Source: Gracilimonas sp040117685 (GTDB lineage: Bacteria > Bacteroidota > Rhodothermia > Balneolales > Balneolaceae). Taken from it: a stretch of 64,000 bases of DNA. Shown here piece by piece: positions 17,861 through 26,158 of the stretch. The notes beneath the pieces are model-generated. The model did not search any database. It worked only from the letters and a program-made list of their open reading frames with translations, and was not told the DNA's origin. A program made the translations under genes and the position numbers. Each line of letters starts with the position of its first letter. Position 1 is the stretch's first letter. The DNA is taken from positions 186,001 through 250,000 of the forward strand of contig NZ_JBEDYP020000014.1 of the NCBI RefSeq assembly GCF_040117685.2, written 5' to 3'.

Positions 17861-18235
17861 TTATTCGGGCACGATATCCCTGCCAAATGGCAGAAGTGCC
17901 ACCGAAGCCAGTTTGAAATGCTGTTTGGCGAATGGAATGCCGATAACCGTTATAAACAAAATAGCCCCAAACACAATGTGGGTGATACTGATCCAAATGC
18001 CACCCACCAGAATCCAGAGGATGTTCATAGCCAGGGAAAGGCAACCGTCTGATTTTTCATTCACCACGGTTTTTTTACCGAAGGGAAAGAGAGATAGCCT
18101 GGCCAGCTTAAACGTCTGAACTCCGAACGGAATACCTATGATGGTAAGACATAAAATCAGGCTGGAAATGGCATATTCTATAGCTACAAAAATTCCACCA
18201 AAAATAAACCAGATGATGTTACCGAGGGTGTTCAT
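17861..18235 (-). CDS. yccF: YccF domain membrane protein
   Basis: 124-aa inner-membrane protein made of two tandem copies of the YccF unit: NIIWFIFGGIFVAIEY...TIIGIPFGVQTFKLA and NILWILVGGIWISITH...TVIGIPFAKQHFKLA, about 65 residues apart. Length and duplication match the E. coli family. Physiological role not known. It is 2 bp downstream of nothing but 2 bp upstream-adjacent on the opposite end to the glutaryl-CoA dehydrogenase stop, which lies just before it, so the two are likely cotranscribed. Confidence 0.9.
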   Translation of the reverse strand: MNTLGNIIWFIFGGIFVAIEYAISSLILCLTIIGIPFGVQTFKLARLSLFPFGKKTVVNEKSDGCLSLAMNILWILVGGIWISITHIVFGAILFITVIGIPFAKQHFKLASVALLPFGRDIVPE

Positions 18236-18237
18236 GG

Positions 18238-19446
18238 TTAATCATTCCCTTTAGGCGTGAAGGCCTGAATACCGGTAATTTCTCTTCCAAGGATTAACCC
18301 GTGAATGTCATAAGTTCCTTCGTAGGTATTAACAGATTCCAGGTTCACCATATGGTGAATAACCCGGTAGTCACCGGTAATACCATTGCCGCCGTGCATG
18401 TCGCGGGAGATGCGGGCAATTTCAAGAGCTTTGCCACAGTTATTTCGTTTGGCGAGGGAGGTCATGGATGGATGATCGCGTCCCTCATCTTTTAGTTTAC
18501 CCAAACGGTAGGCCAGCATTTGCATAGATGTGATATCGGTCATCATATTAGCCAGCTTGGTCTGGATAAGCTGATTGGCCGCCAATGGTTTACCGAATTG
18601 CTTGCGATCCAGTACATAATCCCGGGCTTGCTGATAACAAAACTCAGCTGCACCTACGGTACCCCATGCGATTCCGTATCGGGCGGAGTTCAGGCACATA
18701 AATGGTCCTTTCAATCCTTTGATGTCCGGGAACACATTTTCATCAGGAATGAACACATCATCAAAAACCAACTCACCGGTTTCGGAAGCACGCAAACTCA
18801 TTTTGTATTTGGTAGCCGGCGCTGAAAACCCATCCATCCCTTTTTCAACCAGGAAGCCGCGGATTACACCCTTGTCATCTTTATGTTCTTTAGCTTTGGC
18901 CCAAACTACCGCAACATCAGCAATGGGAGAGTTGGTGATCCACATTTTGGCACCGTTCATAATCCAGCCCCCATCAGTCTTTACAGCAGTTGTTACCATG
19001 GAGCCGGGATCGGAACCGTGATCAGGTTCAGTCAGTCCAAAACACCCAATCATTTCACCGGTAGCCAGTTTGGGAAGGAATTTTTGTTTCTGTTCTTCAG
19101 TCCCGAATTCTGAGATCGGGTACATCACCAACGATGATTGTACACTCATGAATGACCGGTATCCGGAATCCACTCTTTCCACTTCCCGGGCAATTAATCC
19201 ATAAGCGGTGTAGCTGGCTTCGGAGCCTCCATATTCTTCGGGAACGGTTACTCCAAGCAGTCCCATTTCACCCATTTCTTTGGCGATATCCTGATCAAAA
19301 TACTCTTCGGTGTTTCCTTTTAGAGCGCGGGGTTCGAGTTTGCTCTGGGCATAATCCCGGGCTGTTTCCATGATGAGCCGGTCCTCTTCATTCAGTTCAG
19401 ATTCAAAAAGAAAAGCATCATCGATGTTGAATAGATTCTTGGACAT
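18238..19446 (-). CDS. gcdH: Acyl-CoA dehydrogenase, glutaryl-CoA dehydrogenase type
   Basis: 402-aa flavoprotein. It closely follows the glutaryl-CoA dehydrogenase pattern: FGLTEPDHGSDPGSM at the FAD/substrate site, ITNSPIADVAVVWAK, and VNTYEGTYDIHGLILGREITG with catalytic base E376. The enzyme oxidises and decarboxylates glutaryl-CoA to crotonyl-CoA, the last special step of lysine and tryptophan breakdown, and passes electrons to ETF. A lysine 6-transaminase at 44732-46081 fits a lysine degradation route. It is followed 2 bp later by yccF. Confidence 0.88.
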   Translation of the reverse strand: MSKNLFNIDDAFLFESELNEEDRLIMETARDYAQSKLEPRALKGNTEEYFDQDIAKEMGEMGLLGVTVPEEYGGSEASYTAYGLIAREVERVDSGYRSFMSVQSSLVMYPISEFGTEEQKQKFLPKLATGEMIGCFGLTEPDHGSDPGSMVTTAVKTDGGWIMNGAKMWITNSPIADVAVVWAKAKEHKDDKGVIRGFLVEKGMDGFSAPATKYKMSLRASETGELVFDDVFIPDENVFPDIKGLKGPFMCLNSARYGIAWGTVGAAEFCYQQARDYVLDRKQFGKPLAANQLIQTKLANMMTDITSMQMLAYRLGKLKDEGRDHPSMTSLAKRNNCGKALEIARISRDMHGGNGITGDYRVIHHMVNLESVNTYEGTYDIHGLILGREITGIQAFTPKGND

Positions 19447-19530
19447 TGCGTTGAGTATTTATCTTGATGTTCGTTTGATGGATAGTAAGAAAAATATGCT
19501 TCAGGCCGAAAGAGATTATCAGCAGATATA

Positions 19531-19569
19531 ACAAAAAAGCCTGCAGCTCTCAGAGAACTACAGGCTTTT
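19531..19569 (-). terminator. Intrinsic terminator between the two acyl-CoA dehydrogenase genes
   Basis: Stem AAAAGCCTG (19535-19543) with CAGGCTTTT (19561-19569), extendable by three more base pairs with one mismatch. It is followed on the minus strand by T residues. It lies 31 bp past the stop of the upstream dehydrogenase, so the two dehydrogenase genes are largely separate transcripts. Confidence 0.85.
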
Positions 19570-19599
19570 GATTCCAACAACAACAGGAGATCAAGTTGA

Positions 19600-20772
19600 T
19601 CAGACTAAACCTTTCTTTAATTCTCTGGCGATGATCAATCGCTGTACTTCCGAGGTTCCTTCTCCAATGGTCATGAGTTTGGCATCACGAATAAATCGCT
19701 CTACATGATATTCTTTGGTGTACCCGTAGCCGCCGTGAATCTGAACGGCTTCATCTGCAGCGCGAACCGATAACTCCGAAGCAAACAGCTTAGCCATGGA
19801 AGCTTCTTTGGTGTAAGGCTTGCCGTTATCTTTCAGCCAGGCTGCACGGTGAACCAGCAGGCGGGCAGCATCAATTTCAGTAGCCATGTCCACCATTTTT
19901 CCTTCCATATACTGGAAGTTTCCAATGGCTTGTCCAAATTGCTTTCTTTCCATGGAGTATTTGAGCGATTCTTCCAAAGCTCCACGTGCAATACCCACAG
20001 AAAGTGCGGCTATTCCAACACGTCCGCCGTCAAGTACTTTCATGGTGTCAATAAATCCTTGTCCTTCTTTTCCGAGAAGGTTTTCTGCCGGTACTTCTAC
20101 ATTCTCAAATACCACTTCGGTGGTATCGGATGAATTCATGCCGAGCTTGTGCATTCCTTCGCCGGGTTTTACACCATCCCATTCGCGCTCTACGATAAAA
20201 GCAGAAATACCTTTCACTCCTTTGGATGGATCTGTTTTGGCAAGTACTACATATACATCACCAACGGAGCCTTGGGTGATAAAAATCTTGGAGCCGTTCA
20301 GAATATATTTATCACCTTCTTTAATGGCCGTTGACTTCATTCCTGAAGCATCACTACCAGAACCCGGTTCGGTCAGGCACCAGGCGGCCAGCTTTTCTCC
20401 TTTGGTGAGCGCGGGCATGTACTTCTTTTTCTGCTCGTGATTTCCGGCAATGGCTATGTGTCCGGTTCCAAGGGAAGTATGCGAAGCAACCGTCAAAGCA
20501 AGGGAGGCATCCCAGCGGGCGATTTCTTCCAGGGCCAGGCAAAAACTGACCACATCAAAACCCCCGCCGCCGTACTGCTCTTCATGGTAGATGCCGAGCA
20601 TTCCCAACTCTCCCAATTGCTTAACAATATCGTGTGGGAATTCCTTACTGTTATCTCTTTCCATTACCGAAGGAGCTACAGTTCGTTCTACAAATTCTTT
20701 TACGCTGTCGCGGATCATTTTCTGATCCTCTGTGAGCTCAAATGATAACTCTCGGTCTAAAACGGCATCCAT
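19600..20772 (-). CDS. Acyl-CoA dehydrogenase (short/branched-chain type)
   Basis: 390-aa FAD-dependent acyl-CoA dehydrogenase that introduces the alpha-beta double bond in beta-oxidation or branched amino-acid breakdown. Seen: AWCLTEPGSGSDASGM and FITQGSVGDVYVVLAK in the middle domain; QIHGGYGYTKEYHVER and IGEGTSEVQRLIIAR at the C-terminus with catalytic base E371, the position used by short-chain and isovaleryl-like enzymes. Followed by its own terminator. Chain-length preference cannot be settled from sequence. Confidence 0.93.
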   Translation of the reverse strand: MDAVLDRELSFELTEDQKMIRDSVKEFVERTVAPSVMERDNSKEFPHDIVKQLGELGMLGIYHEEQYGGGGFDVVSFCLALEEIARWDASLALTVASHTSLGTGHIAIAGNHEQKKKYMPALTKGEKLAAWCLTEPGSGSDASGMKSTAIKEGDKYILNGSKIFITQGSVGDVYVVLAKTDPSKGVKGISAFIVEREWDGVKPGEGMHKLGMNSSDTTEVVFENVEVPAENLLGKEGQGFIDTMKVLDGGRVGIAALSVGIARGALEESLKYSMERKQFGQAIGNFQYMEGKMVDMATEIDAARLLVHRAAWLKDNGKPYTKEASMAKLFASELSVRAADEAVQIHGGYGYTKEYHVERFIRDAKLMTIGEGTSEVQRLIIARELKKGLV

Positions 20773-20982
20773 ATTTCTATACTACTATCTGTTTAAATTT
20801 GTTTGTTGGAAACGCTTCCAAGATAACGGTTTGAATCATAAATATCGTTCAGGATTGTATATAATTTTAATTTTCTGATGGCCTATGCATGATAATTCTG
20901 ATTCAAAATGATTGAATAAGTTGGAGTTCAACGTTTTATATTAGCGCAGATTATTTTGATGAGTAAATTAAATCAGATATAG

Positions 20983-21501
20983 ATGAATTCTCCGATTTTG
21001 AAATTCATAGCCAAAGCCTTGGTCATCTTTGTTGGATGGTACATTTTGTATGAATTATGGCTGCTTCCGGCAGGGGATCTCGACTATTGGCTGTCACTCA
21101 ATATTATCGGAACCAGTGCCGGCATTATTGAAATATTTGGCTTTGATGTGTTTACGGTGAACCGGATTATTGGCATCGGTGAATATCCAGGAATTGAAAT
21201 TGTAGATGGCTGTAATGGCATAGCTGCAATGGGCTTGTTTCTTGGATTTATTTTGGCCTATCCGGGCGACTGGAAGAATAAACTGAGCTTCTGTTTTGTG
21301 GGGATCGGGATTATCTATCTGGTAAACATTATAAGAGTTGTTGCCCTGGCCATCACACAAGCAAAGTGGCCTGAGTTTTTTGATTTTACCCATGATTACT
21401 CCACCACGGCTATATTTTATATTGTGATTTTTATCCTATGGATGGTTTGGGTGAATTATGCCGATGCTTTTCCCGATGAAAAGGCAGAGGAATATGCTTA
21501 A
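20983..21501 (+). CDS. Exosortase/archaeosortase family protein
   Basis: 172-aa multi-pass membrane protein with about five hydrophobic segments (near residues 8-28, 41-55, 79-93, 103-124 and 142-160). It carries the exosortase triad in the expected spacing: C77 in VDGCNGIAAMG, R118 in NIIRVVAL and H137 in DFTHDYST. Exosortases cut and transfer proteins bearing C-terminal PEP-CTERM-like sorting tails. It is about half the length of the XrtA class and matches the short stand-alone types of Bacteroidota. Neighbours are metabolic (glycerate kinase 90 bp downstream), not exopolysaccharide genes. No substrate with a sorting tail is visible in this window. Confidence 0.88.
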   Translation: MNSPILKFIAKALVIFVGWYILYELWLLPAGDLDYWLSLNIIGTSAGIIEIFGFDVFTVNRIIGIGEYPGIEIVDGCNGIAAMGLFLGFILAYPGDWKNKLSFCFVGIGIIYLVNIIRVVALAITQAKWPEFFDFTHDYSTTAIFYIVIFILWMVWVNYADAFPDEKAEEYA

Positions 21502-21591
21502 CATTAGATTGCCAGCTCGTTTTGCCTGAAAATAAAATGAGCTTTTAATCTGATACAGTTGGCTTTAATTGAAAAGAGAAGGATTTAATTA

Positions 21592-22884
21592 ATGAGTGAA
21601 AATACAGATCAGCATCGCTCACTATTAGAAGACGTTGTTAATAATTTTGTAGACGGGAAATTCTTTAATGCCGATGTGGAGGGTATCTTATCCTCCTTTC
21701 CTGTAGATGGAAATGTTTGGATTCTGGGTGCGGGTAAGGCTTCATTCGAAATGGCCCGTCAGGCAGAAAACCATTTCGGTACTCAGATAAAAGACGGAAT
21801 GGTAATAGCTCCAGAAAGCTCCAGAGATTTGAAGCAGGTTCAGGTTTTCAAAGGTGCCCATCCTTACCCGGATGAAGATTCTGTGTCTGCCTCGTATGAG
21901 CTTTGGGAACTGGCAAAAAAGATACCTGAGCGGGATACCGTCGTGTTTTTATTGTCGGGCGGAGCTTCATCGCTATTCTGCATTCCGGCCAACGGCATCG
22001 AAATTGATGAATACCAAAAAACGTACGAACTGCTTCTTAATTCGGGAGCATCCATTGATCAAATCAATATCGTCAGAAAGCATATCTCGGAAACCGCAGG
22101 TGGAAGGCTGGGGGAATTACTGTTTGCTCATAGGTTGATTTCAGTTATACTATCCGATGTTCCCGGCGACAAGCCCGAAGTTATTGGCAGCGGGCCAACC
22201 GTGCCCGACCCGTCGACGTTCAAAGAAGCTTTTCAGGTGTTGAAGCACTTTAGGTTGTGGGAAGATGTACCTCATGCTGTTAGAATTCATCTCTCCAAGG
22301 GGATGCACGACGATAGCCCGGAAACTCCAAAGCCTGAAACATCCAACTGGAAAAAGCACAAGGTAACCGTTATCTCGGGTGCTGAAATATTGGCGAAGAA
22401 TGTCGGTTCTTATTTAAACAATAGGGGATTTAATGTGAAAGTGAGTGATGAAGCCTATGATGCGGATGTGAAAAAAATTTCAAAAAGAATGTGCAGTGAT
22501 GCCATTTCCATTCTAAGCAAAAAGGCGGACATGAAGCCGCCCGCCGCTCTGGTTTATTATGGTGAATGTACAGTGGATGTGAAGGGAGGCGGTAAAGGCG
22601 GGAGAAATCAGGAGCTGGCGCTGAATGCAGCTATTTCCATTGAAGGCCAGCATCCCATTTCGTTGCTCAGTTTTGCCACCGACGGCATTGACGGCCCAAC
22701 CGATGCTGCCGGCGCAATCATCAACTCTGAAACAACGCTCAAAGCCCGGAAAAAGAAACTGGAGCCGGAATCTTATCTCCAGAAAAACGACTCTTATCAT
22801 TTCCATGAGCAAATGGATACGACGCTCAAAACTGGAACAACCGGTAACAATCTGATGGATATTCAGGTGATTTTAGTGGGGTAA
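21592..22884 (+). CDS. Glycerate 2-kinase (type II, DUF4147/MOFRL)
   Basis: 430-aa glycerate kinase of the MOFRL family, making 2-phosphoglycerate from D-glycerate and ATP. Seen: FLLSGGASSLF glycine loop near residue 120, ILSDVPGDKPEVIGSGPTVPDPSTF near 190, and the MOFRL segment GGGKGGRNQELALNAA near 330 followed by FATDGIDGPTDAAG. Length is normal. It stands 90 bp after the exosortase gene on the same strand; cotranscription is possible. A link to serine, glyoxylate or sugar-acid breakdown is family knowledge, not seen in context. Confidence 0.93.
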   Translation: MSENTDQHRSLLEDVVNNFVDGKFFNADVEGILSSFPVDGNVWILGAGKASFEMARQAENHFGTQIKDGMVIAPESSRDLKQVQVFKGAHPYPDEDSVSASYELWELAKKIPERDTVVFLLSGGASSLFCIPANGIEIDEYQKTYELLLNSGASIDQINIVRKHISETAGGRLGELLFAHRLISVILSDVPGDKPEVIGSGPTVPDPSTFKEAFQVLKHFRLWEDVPHAVRIHLSKGMHDDSPETPKPETSNWKKHKVTVISGAEILAKNVGSYLNNRGFNVKVSDEAYDADVKKISKRMCSDAISILSKKADMKPPAALVYYGECTVDVKGGGKGGRNQELALNAAISIEGQHPISLLSFATDGIDGPTDAAGAIINSETTLKARKKKLEPESYLQKNDSYHFHEQMDTTLKTGTTGNNLMDIQVILVG

Positions 22885-23044
22885 TATCCATGCCTGGTAA
22901 CCATGTTAAAGAATAATATTTCGGGGTATAAAAAAAGGTACCGGTGTTTCAGAATTAAATTCTTTATTTATCGCAATAACAGCATTAAATGCTTTTAAAA
23001 GATTTTATAAGGTTTTTGTATCTGTAAATATGTCTTTTTGAAGG

Positions 23045-23073
23045 ATAATTACTTATAATTTTAGGGTAATTAT
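23045..23073. promoter_or_regulatory. Candidate operator upstream of the Lrp/AsnC regulator gene
   Basis: Perfect 8-bp inverted repeat ATAATTAC (23045-23052) and GTAATTAT (23066-23073), 13-bp spacer, ending 16 bp before the ATG at 23090. Lrp/AsnC proteins bind AT-rich inverted repeats and often regulate themselves; the position would suit autorepression. The rest of the 22885-23089 gap shows a palindrome AGAATTAAATTCT at 22951-22963, of unknown meaning. Confidence 0.45.
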
Positions 23074-23089
23074 AGTAAGTCCTTCTTTT

Positions 23090-23575
23090 ATGCCATCTCT
23101 TAAACTTGATGCAACCGACAAAAAAATTATCGCCATTCTCCAGCAAGAGGGGCGAATGGCGAATAACGAGCTCGCGAAAAGGATTGAACTTACCACCACA
23201 CCAACCTTAGAGCGGGTACGCCGTTTAGAGCGTGAAGGGATTATAGAAGGTTATAGTGCCCGCGTAAATAAGGAAGCGGTTGGGCGGGGTTTTACCGCAT
23301 TTGTGAAAGTCACCTTAAGCGTTCACCAGTTGAATCTGCTGGAGGAGTTTACATCTGCTATAAAAGAAATCCCCGAAATACTTGCTTGTTATCACACCAC
23401 AGGTGATGGCGACTTTTTGCTGCACGTTGTAGCTAAAGACACCAAAGACTATGAGCAGCTTATGCGAAATAAGCTGACAACACTGCCCGATGTTGAACGA
23501 TTACATACCAGCATTGTGCTGAATACCATCAAAGATCAATCTCCAATTCCAGTTTATGATGAAAACAAAGATTAA
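23090..23575 (+). CDS. Lrp/AsnC family transcriptional regulator
   Basis: 161-aa feast/famine regulator. Residues 5-65 are the HTH (DATDKKIIAILQQEGRMANNELAKRIELTTTPTLERVRRLE pattern), and residues 70-155 the RAM ligand-binding domain (CYHTTGDGDFLLHVVAKD). It overlaps the methionine gamma-lyase gene by 20 bp, so the lyase is its most likely target and an amino acid such as methionine its likely ligand (inference). A perfect inverted repeat lies just upstream. Confidence 0.94.
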   Translation: MPSLKLDATDKKIIAILQQEGRMANNELAKRIELTTTPTLERVRRLEREGIIEGYSARVNKEAVGRGFTAFVKVTLSVHQLNLLEEFTSAIKEIPEILACYHTTGDGDFLLHVVAKDTKDYEQLMRNKLTTLPDVERLHTSIVLNTIKDQSPIPVYDENKD

Positions 23576-24785
23576 GCCCACATTAGAGTCTGTTGCCGTA
23601 CATGCCGGAAAAGGAAAAAAAGATCAGTACGGCTCTCATGCGACGCCCATTTATCAAACATCTACTTTTGTTTTTAATGATGTAGAATCCGGAGCCAGGG
23701 CTTTTCGTCATGAGGAGGGAGGTGCAAGTCACGTTTACTCCCGGCTCGGTAACCCAACCGTTGAAGAACTGGAAAGAGCAGTATGTGAGCTGGAAACCTA
23801 TTCACTGGAAAATGGAGATGATTATGCGGGTATGGCCTTTGGAAGCGGAATGGCGGCCATCACAACGGGGATCATTGCCCTCGCTAAAGGAGGACATATT
23901 GTAGCCCAGGATGCTCTGTATGGCTGCACCAGTCAGTTTTTGAAGGAGGAAGTTCCGGTGATGGGAATGAGTTGCTCCTTTGCGGATATGTCCGATTTGA
24001 TGCAGGTTGAAATGGAGTTAAAAAAGCATCCTGAAACTAAACTCATTTACCTGGAAAGCATTGCCAATCCCACCATGACGGTTTCTGATATAAAAGCACT
24101 TTCCCAGCTGGCTGAAGAATATGGAGCAAAGCTAATGGTAGACAATACATTTGCCACTCCGTATCACATTCGTCCGTTCGAATTGGGAGCGGATGTAGTG
24201 GTTCATTCAACCACGAAATACATAGGCGGACACGGTTCTGTGATTGGCGGAGTGATGGCTGCGAAAAAGGAATTGATTGAGGAGTCTGAAACCGCTCTTT
24301 TCAGAAAAAACCTTGGGGGCATAGCCGGACCCATGGATGCATGGCTTACCCTGAATGGAGTTAAAACGCTGCCCCTGCGAATGAAGAAACATGCGGAAAA
24401 TGGGATGGCCGTCGCACGGTTCCTGGAGAATCACCCAAAAGTGGATTATGTGTTTTATCCGGGACTAGAATCACATCCCCAGCATGCCTTGGCTTCGTCT
24501 ATTATGAAAGATGGATACGGAGGGATGATTGCCTTTGAACTTAAAGGAGGATATGACGCCGGTGTTTCCCTGATGAACAATGTGAAGCTGTGCACCTTAG
24601 CTGTGAGTTTGGGTGCGGTGGATACTTTGATTCAGCACCCGGCTTCTATGACCCACTCCATTGTGGATGAAGAACTCAAAAAACAGGCCGGCATCACCGA
24701 TGGACTGGTACGTATTTCCGTTGGTATTGAAGGCGCAGAAGACATCATAGCGGACCTCGAGCAAGCGTTGGAAATTCAAAATTAG
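23556..24785 (+). CDS. megL: Methionine gamma-lyase (Cys/Met metabolism PLP enzyme)
   Basis: 409-aa PLP enzyme. PLP lysine is K221 (VHSTTKYIGGHG). The active-site loop is DALYGCTSQFLK with C124, the cysteine that marks methionine gamma-lyases (Cys116 in the Pseudomonas enzyme); the homologue at 5055-6191 has Gly there. The reaction would split methionine to methanethiol, 2-oxobutanoate and ammonia. Two start codons (23556, 23559) lie inside the upstream lrp-like gene, making an operon with a built-in regulator. Specificity from one residue is strong but not final; cystathionine or O-acetylhomoserine enzymes remain possible. Confidence 0.85.
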   Translation: MMKTKIKPTLESVAVHAGKGKKDQYGSHATPIYQTSTFVFNDVESGARAFRHEEGGASHVYSRLGNPTVEELERAVCELETYSLENGDDYAGMAFGSGMAAITTGIIALAKGGHIVAQDALYGCTSQFLKEEVPVMGMSCSFADMSDLMQVEMELKKHPETKLIYLESIANPTMTVSDIKALSQLAEEYGAKLMVDNTFATPYHIRPFELGADVVVHSTTKYIGGHGSVIGGVMAAKKELIEESETALFRKNLGGIAGPMDAWLTLNGVKTLPLRMKKHAENGMAVARFLENHPKVDYVFYPGLESHPQHALASSIMKDGYGGMIAFELKGGYDAGVSLMNNVKLCTLAVSLGAVDTLIQHPASMTHSIVDEELKKQAGITDGLVRISVGIEGAEDIIADLEQALEIQN

Positions 24786-24791
24786 GAATTC

Positions 24792-24828
24792 AAAATTTAA
24801 AATTGAGTCAAATCAATTTTAAATTTTT
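24792..24828. terminator. AT-rich perfect inverted repeat, likely bidirectional terminator
   Basis: 15-bp perfect stem (24792-24806 with 24813-24827) around a 6-base loop GTCAAA, with T residues after it on the plus strand. It lies between the convergent megL and TPM-domain genes. The stem is entirely A/T except one G-C pair, so it would terminate less firmly than the GC-rich stems elsewhere. Confidence 0.6.
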
Positions 24829-24860
24829 CATTTTGTATTCTTAATTACGGATAATGGAAA

Positions 24861-25619
24861 TTACCAACCCCCGCTGGCACCGCCACCTCCGGAGCTGAAA
24901 CCGCCGCCTCCGCCAAAACCACCGAAGCCACCACCGCCTCCGAATGAACCGCCACCACTTCCTCCACCGAAGCCACCGCCAAAGAAGATGATGCCGTTGG
25001 AACCAAGTGAGTGCCTGCGCCCGCCTTTCCCACCTTTCCCTTTAGAAACGAGGAAGAATATCAGGATGATAAAAAGGATGATGAGATCAATAGGGATACC
25101 TTCATCACCGGAAGAAGTCCTTCGTTCCGGAAATCCTTCAAATTCACCGGCAGCTAAATCAATAAGAATGTCGGTTGCTTGGTTTAATCCGCCATAGAAA
25201 TCACCTGCGCGAAAGCTTGGGGTCATTACATCATTGATAATCCGGTTGGCCATGATATCGGGTATGGCGCCCTCCAATCCATATCCAACCTCGATACGCA
25301 TTTCCCGGTCCTGCTCGGAAATCAAAATTAACACCCCGTTATTGCGCTGCTCATACTGAATATCCCAGGTGTTGAAAAGATTTGTTGCTACATCTTCAAT
25401 AGGGTAATTCTGCAGGCTTTCGATGGTTGCAATCACAAAAGCATTGGTGGTAGTATCCCGATAACTACGTAGTTTATTTTCCAGCCGCCTTTCTTCAGAA
25501 GAGGTGAGCATATCGGCGAAGTCGTTTACCATACCGGTGGGGCGGTCGGGGAGAAAGTCCTGCCCGAATGCGCTTACAGTTACACTAAAAAACAAAAACA
25601 GGGTTAGAAGTTTACGCAT
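24861..25619 (-). CDS. TPM-domain protein with glycine-rich C-terminus
   Basis: Start taken at ATG 25617-25619, giving a 252-aa product with a clean signal peptide (MRKLLTLFLFF...FGQ) and an 8-bp overlap with the gene upstream; a start at 25673 would put 18 charged residues before the signal. Residues about 25-150 are a TPM (YgcG/Psb32-like) domain, with VNDFADMLTSSEE and NNGVLILISEQDREMRIEVGYG motifs. A membrane helix lies at about 175-192 (IDLIILFIILIFFLV), then about 50 residues of Gly/Ser/Phe repeats. Psb32 relatives help protein maturation at membranes. Part of a lemA-TPM-TPM unit. Confidence 0.88.
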   Translation of the reverse strand: MRKLLTLFLFFSVTVSAFGQDFLPDRPTGMVNDFADMLTSSEERRLENKLRSYRDTTTNAFVIATIESLQNYPIEDVATNLFNTWDIQYEQRNNGVLILISEQDREMRIEVGYGLEGAIPDIMANRIINDVMTPSFRAGDFYGGLNQATDILIDLAAGEFEGFPERRTSSGDEGIPIDLIILFIILIFFLVSKGKGGKGGRRHSLGSNGIIFFGGGFGGGSGGGSFGGGGGFGGFGGGGGFSSGGGGASGGW

Positions 25620-26073
25620 CACTCTCGCTTTGTTGTTCGTCCTTATTGTAGCTGATCTGATTTGAAAGCTCATTCACATCATCGGGTTGATATGGGAAAT
25701 GTTCTTTGAGTTTTTGGCCGATTTGCAGGATTACTTCACTTAACCCGGTTTCATAGTCTTCTTTTTTGAAGTAGTCGAGAATCAGTTTAAGCTCTTCTTC
25801 CCAAAATTCCTGCCCTACTTTTTCGTGAATACCTTCATCTCCCCAAATGGCAACTTTATGATCCTTCCATGCTACATACACGATCACTCCATTTCGTAAT
25901 TCAGTCTCATGCATCTTCAGTTCAGTAAAAACTTCCTGAGCCCGCTGCAAGGGAGAATCCGCTTTGCATTTTTTTTCGATGTGAACCCTGATTTCGCCGG
26001 AGGTTTCCTTCTCAGCCTCCTTAATGGATTCCACAATTGACTGTTCCTGTTCTTCGGTAAGAAATTTGGCCAT
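25612..26073 (-). CDS. TPM-domain protein
   Basis: 153-aa protein that is essentially a single TPM domain (EKETSGEIRVHIEKKCK at residues 20-36, RNGVIVYVAWKDHKVAIWGDEGI at 60-82, then EVILQIGQKLKEHFP). No signal peptide is seen, so it would be cytoplasmic or membrane-associated. It overlaps the next TPM gene by 8 bp and follows lemA. Pairs of TPM genes behind lemA are common in Bacteroidota; the shared function is unproven. Confidence 0.88.
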   Translation of the reverse strand: MAKFLTEEQEQSIVESIKEAEKETSGEIRVHIEKKCKADSPLQRAQEVFTELKMHETELRNGVIVYVAWKDHKVAIWGDEGIHEKVGQEFWEEELKLILDYFKKEDYETGLSEVILQIGQKLKEHFPYQPDDVNELSNQISYNKDEQQSESDA

Positions 26074-26096
26074 TGGTTTTTTAGTATTGGAGATTT

Positions 26097-26141
26097 AGAC
26101 ATAAGAATTAAGACTACTCCATTATCTTAAATCTTATGTCT
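26097..26141. repeat. Imperfect AT-rich inverted repeat in the lemA-TPM gap
   Basis: 17-base arms (26097-26113 and 26125-26141) with one mismatch and an 11-base spacer, filling most of the 85-bp gap between lemA and the first TPM gene. It could form an RNA hairpin inside the operon. There is a T-rich tail on neither strand long enough for a confident terminator. Confidence 0.6.
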
Positions 26142-26158
26142 TTTATCTGAAGTCTGTT

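Noticed and set aside
20983..21501. Partner PEP-CTERM protein for the exosortase within this window
   Set aside because: I found no protein ending with a sorting motif, hydrophobic helix and basic tail among the genes here.
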